A stretch of DNA of 28,042 nt from contig JABMQR010000259.1 of NCBI GenBank assembly GCA_013202335.1, positions 1 through 28,042 on the forward strand. The letters run 5' to 3'. Shown one piece after another: positions 16,358 to 23,671 of this stretch. The translations under genes were made by a program, and so were the position numbers. This stretch comes from Bacteroidota bacterium. GTDB taxonomy: Bacteria > Spirochaetota > Spirochaetia > JABMQR01. The notes beneath the pieces are model-generated. The model was not told where the DNA came from, made no database searches, and saw only the letters and a program-made list of their open reading frames with translations. Within the stretch, counting starts at the first letter, position 1. Each line of letters opens with the position of its first letter.

Positions 16358-17812
16358 TTAAGAGATCTCAACCACTTTGATTAGATTGGTTTTTCCGGGA
16401 CTGCCGACGGGAACTCCCGCAGTTACTACGATGGTATCTCCCGGTCCCACAAAACCGTGCTCTTTAAGATATTCAGGGGCACAGGCCAGTAAGGTATCCA
16501 ATGAGACAAGATCGGTTATATGAACCGGGTTTACACCCCAGGCAAGGGAAAGCCGCTGAACCGTCTGCATTAAAGGGCTAAATCCGACGATGGGAATTCC
16601 GGGACGGAACTTGGAGATCAATTTAGCAGACCCTCCTGAATAGGTAAAACAGGCAATATATGATGCCTTGATAGCCAAAGCCAGCTCACGGGTTGCTGAA
16701 CCCACCGCCTCAGTCGTACTCTTTTTCAGTTTGATTTCTATATCTTCCCGGTTTAACCGTTGTCCCAGTACCAATCGCTTATACTCAAGGCTGGACTCAG
16801 TATGCATGATGATACGCTGCATAATTTCAACAGAACGCAGAGGATATAATCCTGCAGCAGTTTCTCCGGAGAGCATAACTGCACTACTGCCGTCAAGAAT
16901 CGCATTTGCCACATCCCCTGCCTCTGCCCGCGTTGGACGCGGGTTCTGGATCATAGACTCCAGCATCTGTGTAGCGGTAATTACCGGAATTCCTGCCAGA
17001 TTACAGGCACGTATAAGGGCCTTCTGAATTACCGGCACCTCCTCGGAAGAGGTCTCAACTCCAAGGTCTCCGCGGGCTATCATAATTGCACCCGATTCTC
17101 TGATAATAGCATCAATATCTTTTACAGCTTCAGGTTTTTCTATTTTTGATATAATGGGAATTATTTTTCCATAGGTTGCCAGCATTAAATCTTTCAACGC
17201 CCGCACATCAGCTGCGCTGCGGACAAACGATAGAGCAACAAAATCAAGCTCACTTTCAAAAGCAAAGCCCATATCAGCCATATCTTTTTTGGTATAGGAT
17301 GAGAGATGATGCAGGGCAACATCCGGAAGATTGACTCCTTTGCGCGGCTTGATGATTCCACCGTCTTTGATTACGGTTTCTATATTATTTCCAACCACCG
17401 ATATCACTTTCAAAAGGATAAGACCATCATCAATAAGAATTCTGTTTCCTGGGGATACCTCTTCATGAAGATAGGGATAATCGATACTTATTCTCTCTTT
17501 CGTTCCCTCGCAGGGGTCGGTAGTTATGATAAGCTTATCACCCTTTACCAGCTCAATCGATGGCTCGGTAAGAGTTCCTACCCGTATTTTCGGGCCCTGC
17601 AGATCCTGAAAAATTGCCACCGGAATATCAAGGGCTTTTGAGGCTTTCCTAGCCCAATCAACACTTCGCTGATGATCAGCTGCTGTTTCATGGCTGAAAT
17701 TTAGTCGGATAACCCGTGCTCCGGACTGGATAATATTGTAGATAGAATCATAATCTCTTGATGCAGGACCTATAGTTGCCACGATTTTTGCATTGGTTAA
17801 CATCTTTTTCAT
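16358..17812 (-). CDS. pyk: Pyruvate kinase
   Basis: Glycolytic enzyme that converts PEP and ADP to pyruvate and ATP, 484 residues, a usual length. The N terminus NAKIVATIGPASRDYDSI and the substrate segment IRLNFSHE are typical. FQDLQGPKIRVG, the B domain and the active-site signature near residue 220 (IISKIEKPEAV, then IMIARGDLGVE) follow. VITATQMLESM and NAILDGSSAVMLSGETA are also present. The C-terminal domain is complete and there is no added PEP-utiliser domain. ATG 17812 has an AGGAG ribosome binding site. A promoter and two palindromes lie upstream. Its product pyruvate is also the product of the lactate dehydrogenase system encoded nearby. Confidence 0.97.
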   Translation of the reverse strand: MKKMLTNAKIVATIGPASRDYDSIYNIIQSGARVIRLNFSHETAADHQRSVDWARKASKALDIPVAIFQDLQGPKIRVGTLTEPSIELVKGDKLIITTDPCEGTKERISIDYPYLHEEVSPGNRILIDDGLILLKVISVVGNNIETVIKDGGIIKPRKGVNLPDVALHHLSSYTKKDMADMGFAFESELDFVALSFVRSAADVRALKDLMLATYGKIIPIISKIEKPEAVKDIDAIIRESGAIMIARGDLGVETSSEEVPVIQKALIRACNLAGIPVITATQMLESMIQNPRPTRAEAGDVANAILDGSSAVMLSGETAAGLYPLRSVEIMQRIIMHTESSLEYKRLVLGQRLNREDIEIKLKKSTTEAVGSATRELALAIKASYIACFTYSGGSAKLISKFRPGIPIVGFSPLMQTVQRLSLAWGVNPVHITDLVSLDTLLACAPEYLKEHGFVGPGDTIVVTAGVPVGSPGKTNLIKVVEIS

Positions 17813-17838
17813 AATGAACTCCTAATCCAATCATAGGT

Positions 17839-17873
17839 CACCTGACAGGTGCACGCAACACTTAATCGATTAA
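17839..17873. promoter_or_regulatory. Two palindromes in the pyk leader, candidate operators
   Basis: TTAATCGATTAA at 17862-17873 is a perfect 12-bp palindrome with the central CG common in LacI-family operators. It lies about 15-26 bp downstream of the predicted -10 box. CACCTG-A-CAGGTG at 17839-17851 follows it towards the gene. Their placement between promoter and ribosome binding site suggests repression of pyk. The factors are unknown. Confidence 0.45.
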
Positions 17874-17887
17874 TTGGCGGGAAAGAA

Positions 17888-17916
17888 TTTATAATCAGTA
17901 AAAGAGAATCAGTAAA
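17888..17916 (-). promoter_or_regulatory. Predicted pyk promoter
   Basis: On the minus strand TTTACT (17911-17916), a 17-bp spacer and TATAAA (17888-17893) form a good sigma-70-type promoter reading towards pyk. The -35 box lies inside the stem of the hairpin at 17908-17940. Confidence 0.55.
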
Positions 17917-17940
17917 AGGTACCTGCCACCTTTTACTGAT
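17908..17940. repeat. REP-like hairpin with 13-bp perfect arms
   Basis: Arms 17908-17920 and 17928-17940 are exact reverse complements around a 7-base loop. The core GGTACCTGCCACC has the form GG-NNN-CTG-NNN-CC, flanked by AAAA and TTTT. A related element lies at 21529-21569. An extra copy of the left-arm sequence (ATCAGTAAAAG) occurs at 17894-17904. Confidence 0.7.
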
Positions 17941-17951
17941 ATTACTGATTT

Positions 17952-17986
17952 AAAAAAAGGCTACCGTAATGTTTTTACGATGGCCT
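17952..17986 (-). terminator. Rho-independent terminator, minus strand
   Basis: Read on the minus strand, AGGC and CGTAA pair with TTACG and GCCT around a short loop (17958-17986), followed by a run of seven T (17952-17958). It lies about 36 bp past the stop codon of the inverted lipoprotein remnant and resembles in position and outline the terminator after the intact lipoprotein gene at 21481. It also insulates pyk from upstream minus-strand transcription. Confidence 0.7.
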
Positions 17987-18022
17987 AAAGTTGAATCTAA
18001 GTTTGAACATATAATAACAGGA

Positions 18023-18133
18023 TTAGTCTAAAACACTAAATCTTCCGTTTCCGGAATCAGATCGTATGTCATCTACAAGGTCATTATCCGTGAGTTTTCC
18101 ATCTAAATCCATATCAACGATAAGCATTAAATC
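18023..18133 (-). pseudogene. Remnant of the 3' end of a lipoprotein gene paralogous to 19871-21442
   Basis: The minus strand encodes 36 residues and a stop that align with the last residues of the intact lipoprotein: LIVDMDLDGKLTDNDLVDDI here against LVVDMDLSGTITDDDLVDDI there. The calcium-binding-like loop is kept and is closer to canonical (D-x-D-x-D-G). In-frame stops occur just upstream and the rest of the gene is absent. It lies in the opposite orientation to the intact gene, so the old copy was inverted or rejoined. Confidence 0.85.
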
Positions 18134-18244
18134 TTTAAAAAAGAATCGACCTTATTGCTGGTTAACAGGAAAAATGTATCTTATAGTCTGGTCGATGGTT
18201 TATATTATTAAAATCTTTTACTTGTGGAGCCGATGATATACATC

Positions 18245-18715
18245 ATGACTAGCAAAGAAGTCTCTATTTTAGCAATAAACTGATCCTGGTATGGGTATTG
18301 TTTATCAGTATATCAACTCTTGTCCCGTTGGCTGCATTGGATTTTGAGGGGGATGTAGGCGATTCAGCATCTAAACGGGTGTTCGTTGGATTGATCCTGC
18401 AAACAGCAGTTACCGATATGCTGGGCATTTGTTTGCTGTAACCGTTAAGGATGAAGATGAGCATGATCCGGATGTGATGGCAGCATTAATTCCCGGACAT
18501 CATGAAACGAAGATGAATTCGAAACAGACTGCAATATTTTTTTTCTGAGCTATCCCGTTATCGAGGGAGTCCAGCTTAAACATAGTGCGGTATATACTGG
18601 AAGCGATTTCTCTGCAAAGGGAAATTTCTCTTTAAAAAGTAACTCCTGATGGGTTAAAAAAATCAAATATCTAATGATATGAAAAATATGGAGGGGGCTG
18701 TCTTATCGTACAGAT
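18245..18715 (+). pseudogene. Decayed paralog of the papain-like protease gene at 21647-23182
   Basis: Three blocks match the intact gene in order. 18245 to about 18370 matches its start and signal peptide. About 18376-18500 matches 22649-22775 (V-G-L-I-L against S-W-I-N-P, then VKDEDEHDPDVMAALI against VKDEYEHEPEVLATLI). About 18503-18715 matches the end from about 22985. Roughly 870 bp, including the catalytic core, and a further roughly 210 bp are missing, and a 1-base deletion near the start shifts the frame to a stop. The 70 bp upstream also match the region before the intact gene. It cannot encode an active enzyme. Confidence 0.9.
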
Positions 18716-18969
18716 ATATTTAGTTAACAGTTTATTGCTTTACTTGAAATAATAACTAATGATATACTGTACTAATAAATATATGTTTCAAACTTTGTTA
18801 TTTTAAGAAGTGTAAATAAAGTTTTCAATCAGCATATGTTGAGCACCTTCAGTTATAAAAATCTTGAAAACTAACATTACACATTTCTTTTAACAGCCTG
18901 ATTTAATAGATTAAATTATCACAGGAAGTGATATTTAAAAAATAAATCCTATAACTTGGAGGAAAAATT
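18716..18969. promoter_or_regulatory. AT-rich upstream region of the outer-membrane-protein gene
   Basis: No gene is seen. TTTACT (18739-18744), an 18-bp spacer and TATACT (18763-18768) are a possible promoter. An imperfect inverted repeat of about 25 bp joins 18805-18828 with 18864-18889. Closer to the gene are a 16-bp palindrome ATTTAAT-AG-ATTAAAT (18901-18916) and TATCAC-N5-GTGATA (18917-18933), both candidate operators. Confidence 0.45.
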
Positions 18970-19860
18970 ATGAATAGCAAACTGTTGCTTTTATTTGTAC
19001 TGTTCCTGCTGTGTGTTAGCCTCTTGTTTGCCGGTGATGGAGAACTGGAATTCGCACTTTTTAAGAGAACGGTTTCGCCGGTTATGAAATGGGGTGAAAA
19101 TGGAGTGCTCACAATACCCAAAGCAACGACTGCCGGCCGTCTCAATGCCTATGTAGGTATATTTGGCCAGCAGGCAGGGACAATAAACGACCTTGATCTT
19201 TACCTGACTTCGGCTACTGTAATGGTTGGTTCCTCAGCAGATGTAGAACTTGGGTATACACGCCGTCAATTGATTTGGGAGGATTTTTATTTTACCGACA
19301 TATCTATGGATACTATTCATCTAAAAGCTAGAGTGCTGGATTTCGGTAAAGATGTAATGCCCTCTGTTGCTGTCGGTATGAATGGAGTATCATTAGTGGA
19401 TAATACTTTCGATAACGAGAATGATATCCTCTTTAATCCTTATATTGCTGCAACTTCATACATCTCAATTCTTCCCAATATGCTGGAAATTGATGTGACC
19501 GTAGTGGCGGAAACAATTATGAGTGATGGAGAGTTCGGTATACCGCAGTTTAGTCTGGGTGTAGATGCAAATCTGTTAAATATGCTCTACGTTTTTGGCG
19601 AGGTTCAGGGAGTTCAGATTGATCTGGAAAATTTTGACTTAACACAATCCATGAATGAGATGATGAATATTGGTGCTAAGTTAAAGCTTGGATGGGTTAG
19701 TATCGGAGTTGGCATGTTTAATATTATCCGTGAAACTGAAGAGGGAGAGGGTATAGTTGATAATATCGCAGCTTCTACTTTTAATCTGGAAAATGCTCAA
19801 TACATGGCCAGTGTTGTGGTTGAAGTGCCTGTTAGAACACTTCTCCCCAGTGAAAATTAA
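18970..19860 (+). CDS. Predicted outer-membrane beta-barrel-like protein, function unknown
   Basis: Exported protein of 296 residues. Residues 1-21 form a signal peptide with a leucine-rich core ending LLFAG, and a GGAGG ribosome binding site precedes the ATG. I recognise no named family. The mature part has many short alternating polar/hydrophobic stretches (LDLYLTSATVMVG, KLKLGWVSIGVGMFNII, AQYMASVVVEVPVRTL), and the last strand-like segment lies close to the C terminus, as in outer-membrane barrels. It has no cysteine after the signal region and no enzyme motif. It lies 10 bp upstream of the lipoprotein gene, so the two are probably one transcription unit and may act together at the outer membrane. 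A periplasmic beta-sandwich is the alternative. Confidence 0.7.
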   Translation: MNSKLLLLFVLFLLCVSLLFAGDGELEFALFKRTVSPVMKWGENGVLTIPKATTAGRLNAYVGIFGQQAGTINDLDLYLTSATVMVGSSADVELGYTRRQLIWEDFYFTDISMDTIHLKARVLDFGKDVMPSVAVGMNGVSLVDNTFDNENDILFNPYIAATSYISILPNMLEIDVTVVAETIMSDGEFGIPQFSLGVDANLLNMLYVFGEVQGVQIDLENFDLTQSMNEMMNIGAKLKLGWVSIGVGMFNIIRETEEGEGIVDNIAASTFNLENAQYMASVVVEVPVRTLLPSEN

Positions 19861-19870
19861 GGAGGTAGTT

Positions 19871-21442
19871 ATGAAAATCAAACGAATTTTAGTACTATTT
19901 ATCGTAGTTTTATGTATAGGTCTTCTGACCTCTTGTGACATGATCACCGGGTTTATTGAATCAAGAACAAGACATACCCCTCTTATCCAGATATTCAACT
20001 CAAATCTGGAGCAGACACGGAAGATGATTCCTAACGATACATTATATGTCAAGGTGCAAGGCCTTGAAGGAAATAAGCCGTATGTGGTTCAGTGTCTGGA
20101 TCCTTTTGGTAAAGTTATCTCTGAAATTTATACTATGACTGATGAAGAAGGAACCATAGGAATGAGTGCTCTTTGGTATGATATTGGCTTTGAAGTGGAT
20201 GAAGATGGTGTATTAATGATGCCAGAGGATCTAACAGTCAGTGCTTTTAATATTAGAGTGGTTGATCTGAATGAATCTGTGGAAAGCCGCGGGATTACCG
20301 ATTTTAAGCTGCCTTTCTGGTTTATAACCAATGAAGATGACTCTGCTCGTCCGCAACCTATCGTTATGGCTGGGAAACGGGTGGTTGATGATGGAACTTT
20401 CTCTGTGGAAAATGCCTTTTATTCTGTGGGTACTACTCTCACATCAGTGATATATCCTGATGAATATGAAGGAACTCCATTGACCAACACCCTGTATGTA
20501 CAGGTGGCACAATTTGAGCCATTGAGAGAGGTCTCTGACGGATTGAACGATCCTGTACGGATTTGGATACTTCCCTTTTCGGGAGCAAGCTATGAACCTG
20601 GAACGCAGATATCAGGCAATGCTCTTTTTTATATCGATTTCACTGTTCAGGCGTTGATAACAGCCTCTGAGGAAGAGGGAGTGCTTATTCCCTGGCCGGT
20701 AATTCAACCAACTAGTACGATTAATGTAGATGAAACTGATAAACAAGATGAGATTCCTATATGGGCAGAAGGACAGGCTTTCAGTGTTTTTCTGGATATG
20801 ATGGACGATGGGGAAGATTCGGAGTCTGCTGGTCGCTATGATGTTAAGCAGGAGGGTACTGAATCTTTCTATCTGGATAATATTGATGGAAATGGGGTAG
20901 CCGGTTTTATTGTAAAAGAACCGCCTGAAGTTTTTACTGGATATATTCCACTGCAGCTTGCCTCTGGTGGTATGTACCGATGGGTGAGCGGTTCTGGATA
21001 CGATTACGATTATCGGGATGAATTCAAAGTGAGTGGTCTTGATACAAAATATTCATCTCACAGTGGTATTTTTTGGGGTAAGGGAGTAAAGGTTATCTGG
21101 AATCCCTATCAGACCCCGGCCGGGTGGCAGGCAAGTGGTTATGACATGCCAAGCAACTTCTGGGGACGGTATGTTGATGTCTATATTGTAGATGCATCCC
21201 TGCTCCCTTTTTCAGATGGAGATACAATTACTCCAGCAACAGGAACGTATAGAAGCAGGCTTCCTGTTCAGTATGGGTGCAGTAACGGGTATTGGCAGCA
21301 AACGATTTGGCGTGCTCCTATGACCTTGGGAGAATATGTTCTGGTAGTAGATATGGACTTGAGCGGTACCATTACTGATGATGATCTTGTTGATGATATA
21401 TCCGGTACAGATGGTGTAGGATTTACAGTTGTTTCAGACTAG
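19871..21442 (+). CDS. Lipoprotein with C-terminal EF-hand/dockerin-like loop, function unknown
   Basis: Predicted lipoprotein of 523 residues. The start at ATG 19871 has a GGAGG ribosome binding site eight bases away, and the signal peptide ends in the lipobox LLTSC, with Cys22 the expected lipidated residue. No known domain is recognised in the body. It is acidic, rich in Asp/Glu and aromatic residues, and probably beta-rich. Residues 494-505 (DMDLSGTITDDD) match the 12-residue D-x-D-x-S-G calcium loop of EF-hand and dockerin modules, the only such loop seen. It is followed by a strong terminator and then the protease gene. A remnant of a paralog lies beside a protease remnant at 18.0-18.7 kb, so the two genes have been duplicated together. 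Confidence 0.8.
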   Translation: MKIKRILVLFIVVLCIGLLTSCDMITGFIESRTRHTPLIQIFNSNLEQTRKMIPNDTLYVKVQGLEGNKPYVVQCLDPFGKVISEIYTMTDEEGTIGMSALWYDIGFEVDEDGVLMMPEDLTVSAFNIRVVDLNESVESRGITDFKLPFWFITNEDDSARPQPIVMAGKRVVDDGTFSVENAFYSVGTTLTSVIYPDEYEGTPLTNTLYVQVAQFEPLREVSDGLNDPVRIWILPFSGASYEPGTQISGNALFYIDFTVQALITASEEEGVLIPWPVIQPTSTINVDETDKQDEIPIWAEGQAFSVFLDMMDDGEDSESAGRYDVKQEGTESFYLDNIDGNGVAGFIVKEPPEVFTGYIPLQLASGGMYRWVSGSGYDYDYRDEFKVSGLDTKYSSHSGIFWGKGVKVIWNPYQTPAGWQASGYDMPSNFWGRYVDVYIVDASLLPFSDGDTITPATGTYRSRLPVQYGCSNGYWQQTIWRAPMTLGEYVLVVDMDLSGTITDDDLVDDISGTDGVGFTVVSD

Positions 21443-21480
21443 TATTCAGGATATTGACAATTATAAATAAAATATGAATT

Positions 21481-21517
21481 CAGGGCTGTCGTAGAACTTT
21501 TTCGACAGCCCTGTTTT
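21481..21517 (+). terminator. Rho-independent terminator after the lipoprotein gene
   Basis: An 11-bp perfect stem (21481-21491 and 21503-21513, CAGGGCTGTCG with CGACAGCCCTG) closes an 11-base loop and is followed by TTTT. It lies 38 bp past the stop codon and should end the OMP-lipoprotein transcript. Confidence 0.85.
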
Positions 21518-21528
21518 GATAGATATGT

Positions 21529-21569
21529 GAGAAAAGGTGTGAGGGTAATGGGGTCTGACCCCTTTTCTC
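21529..21569. repeat. REP-like hairpin with GGGGTCTGACCCC core
   Basis: GAGAAAAGG (21529-21537) pairs with CCTTTTCTC (21561-21569). The right part contains GGGGTCTGACCCC at 21550-21562, a palindrome of form GG-NNN-CTG-NNN-CC. It has the same plan and the same position relative to a lipoprotein terminator as the element at 17908-17940. Confidence 0.65.
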
Positions 21570-21646
21570 CGGGAAAATGTATCGAATAGCCAGGTCGTTG
21601 GTTTATACTGTTAAAATCTTAACCCGTGGAGTTAACAGTTATCACT

Positions 21647-23182
21647 ATGACTATGCGAAAAATTCTCTATTTTAATAATAAACTGATCCTTTTTTTAGTG
21701 TTGGTTATCAGTATTTTCATTTGTGTCCCGCTATCTGCTTTGGAATTTGATGGACAATTAGGGGATTCGGAATCAAATTTCACTCTTGATATAAGATCCC
21801 GCAGCGGGTCACCCCTGATACTGGAATTTATATTAGACGATCCTGAACAAATCCTTAAGCAATTAACCATCGAAACTCAAGTTGGTAAAACTAATTTTAA
21901 ACTCCCGGAATCAGAGCACAGCGAAACTCTCTTGCGGCCTTTTTATGAACCGGGAGTATATTCTGTTACCCTGACTCTTGAGTCAGCAGATGAGATGTGG
22001 AAAAGGGAGCTGCTGATTGGATTTTCAGAGTTTATTTGGGGTCGGGATAATTTTCGTTTCTCAAATATCCGCAGCGATTACTGGGGAATTCTTCCCTATT
22101 CTACGGCATTATTCCCCTGGGTAGAAGAACGCTTTGGAAGTCTGCCGCCGGAAGATCTGATAATGCTTCTGAATGTTACCTACCACATCTTTAATGGCTG
22201 CATCGGTCGCTGCTATGCCTTTTCCGGCAGTCAGGTGCGCTATGTACGAAACCCGGAACTGCTCCCAAGATATTACAGTAAAATTTATAATATTCGAGAT
22301 ACAAATATCGCTGCCCAGAATGAAATGAACATGCTGCAGAATGATATCATGTATGACCACTTTATCATAAACGGCTACGATTATACCACTGTGCAGGAGT
22401 TACCTGCTCTGCAGGCTGAGATCACCGATATCATGGAGAGAATCTCAGCAGGCGAACTGATCTCAATTGGATACTTCAATGCGAAACGGCACCACTCGCT
22501 GCTTGTATATGGATTTATCAATGATCCTGCATCTAAGAAAGTAATGCTAATCACTGCAAATAACTGGGGTGTGGAGCATAATGAAAATTTGGTGAGTGAG
22601 GCTGTTGTGCAGATAGAGGTGAACCTGGATGAGGACTATACCGAACCACGGGTTAGTTGGATTAATCCAACTAACAGCAGCTATCGACACGCTGAACATT
22701 TTTTCGCTGTTACTGTCAAAGATGAATATGAGCATGAACCTGAAGTATTGGCAACATTAATTTCTAACCAACATGAGCTGTTGAAAGAGACAGAAACTGC
22801 TCTGATCATTGTTGAGCAGGCCCGGGATGCTGTGCTGCTGAATGCAGAGGGGAATAAAACAGGTCGTCTTGGACGATCAACCACAGAGGAGATTGATGGG
22901 GTAGTGTACAAGCGTGTAGATGATACCCATCTGTTCGAATTTCCCGCCGGGCTCTCTTTGCATCTTGATTTCACACCGATCGCAATTGAAAATGAAGATG
23001 AGTTCGAAACTGATTGTAATGTTTTTGTCCTGACCTATCCCGTTGTCGATGAAGTTCAACTCAAGCACAGTGCAGTCTATACCGGAACCGATTTTCCCTC
23101 TGCAGAAACTTTCACACTGCAGGTAACTCCGGATGGTTTGAATTTAATGAGTAAGGAAGAGGGAGCTGCTGTTTCTGATTAA
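21647..23182 (+). CDS. Secreted papain-like (C39/C1-type) cysteine protease candidate
   Basis: Exported protein of 511 residues from ATG 21647. ATG 21653 is also possible, and the ribosome binding site is weak, with GTGGAG 15 bases away. Residues 1-31 form a signal peptide ending PLSA, with no lipobox. A possible catalytic set is visible in the middle: C189 in GCIGRCYAFSGSQ, H282/H283 in RHHSLLVYGF and N305/N306 in TANNWG. The order Cys, His, Asn and the His-x-x-Leu-Val-Tyr-Gly strand are those of papain-like and C39-like folds. Before this lie beta-rich sequences (residues 32-125); after it is an Ig-like C-terminal half. The substrate is unknown. It follows the lipoprotein gene, and both have decayed paralogs nearby. 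Confidence 0.65.
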   Translation: MTMRKILYFNNKLILFLVLVISIFICVPLSALEFDGQLGDSESNFTLDIRSRSGSPLILEFILDDPEQILKQLTIETQVGKTNFKLPESEHSETLLRPFYEPGVYSVTLTLESADEMWKRELLIGFSEFIWGRDNFRFSNIRSDYWGILPYSTALFPWVEERFGSLPPEDLIMLLNVTYHIFNGCIGRCYAFSGSQVRYVRNPELLPRYYSKIYNIRDTNIAAQNEMNMLQNDIMYDHFIINGYDYTTVQELPALQAEITDIMERISAGELISIGYFNAKRHHSLLVYGFINDPASKKVMLITANNWGVEHNENLVSEAVVQIEVNLDEDYTEPRVSWINPTNSSYRHAEHFFAVTVKDEYEHEPEVLATLISNQHELLKETETALIIVEQARDAVLLNAEGNKTGRLGRSTTEEIDGVVYKRVDDTHLFEFPAGLSLHLDFTPIAIENEDEFETDCNVFVLTYPVVDEVQLKHSAVYTGTDFPSAETFTLQVTPDGLNLMSKEEGAAVSD

Positions 23183-23191
23183 TGTTGAATA

Positions 23192-23234
23192 AAAGTTGTA
23201 ATATTGTCAATTCAATTGACAATATTACAACTTT
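23192..23234. repeat. Perfect 43-bp palindrome (21-bp arms, 1-base centre)
   Basis: Arms 23192-23212 and 23214-23234 are exact reverse complements around C23213. The palindrome begins 9 bp after the protease stop and ends 36 bp before an IS30-type transposase fragment. As RNA it could form a hairpin with part of the inner sequence as loop, but no U tract follows. It may instead be two abutted insertion-sequence ends. Confidence 0.9.
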
Positions 23235-23239
23235 CAGGG

Positions 23240-23258
23240 TTATCATTACGTATGATAA
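23240..23258. repeat. Short dyad before the transposase fragment
   Basis: TTATCAT and ATGATAA are 7-bp inverted repeats with a 5-base centre. They end next to the AGGAG ribosome binding site of the 23271 reading frame and could affect its translation or be a protein-binding site. Confidence 0.45.
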
Positions 23259-23270
23259 AGGAGTGAATTC

Positions 23271-23552
23271 ATGGATTATGAGAATCTGGAGTGCTCCTAT
23301 CGGGGAGGGCCATCACGTACCGCTTTCTATTATGCACATCCCTACCGGTCGAGTGAACGAGGCTCTAATGAGCAGGCAAATGGTATGATCCGGCGCTTCT
23401 TTCTGAAAGGAATTGATTTGTCTCAAGTATCTAAACAGGAGATAAAAAACGTACAGAATTGGATGAATAACTATCCCAGAAAGATTCTGGGTGTGCTTAC
23501 AGCACATATACTAATTCAGAAGGAACTCGGGGAGGATTTTGTCTTTCACTAA
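23271..23552 (+). pseudogene. IS30-family transposase, C-terminal fragment
   Basis: The frame encodes 93 residues that match only the end of an IS30-type DDE transposase. The segment FYYAHPYRSSERGSNEQANG corresponds to the region of the catalytic glutamate (family form: DPYS-W-RG-NEN-NG). MIRRFFLKGIDLSQVSKQEI and the ending NNYPRKILG are also characteristic. The N-terminal DNA-binding part and the two catalytic aspartates are absent, so it cannot transpose. It retains a ribosome binding site (AGGAG) and an ATG, and could still be expressed as a short peptide. It marks a past insertion and deletion event next to the 43-bp palindrome. Confidence 0.85.
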
Positions 23553-23671
23553 GCGATTTCTTGGCGTCAGTGATTTGTTCAACCCTAAAGTCTGGCACGT
23601 TCTACTTAAAACATTTGACATCTCCTTAAAAACGACATAGGCTTATAATAGTAATAGGTAAGGAGACACTT

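Noticed and set aside
23182..23388. 68-codon frame overlapping the 43-bp palindrome
   Set aside because: It starts on the protease stop, reads through the palindrome and overlaps the recognisable transposase frame in another phase.
23592..23608. Sigma-54 promoter (TGGCACG) upstream of the TIM-barrel gene
   Set aside because: The -24 element is present but the GC at the -12 position is missing at the required spacing.
23615..23649. TTGACA and TATAAT before the TIM-barrel gene as a sigma-70 promoter
   Set aside because: The boxes are 23 bp apart, too far for a standard promoter; noted only in the gene entry.
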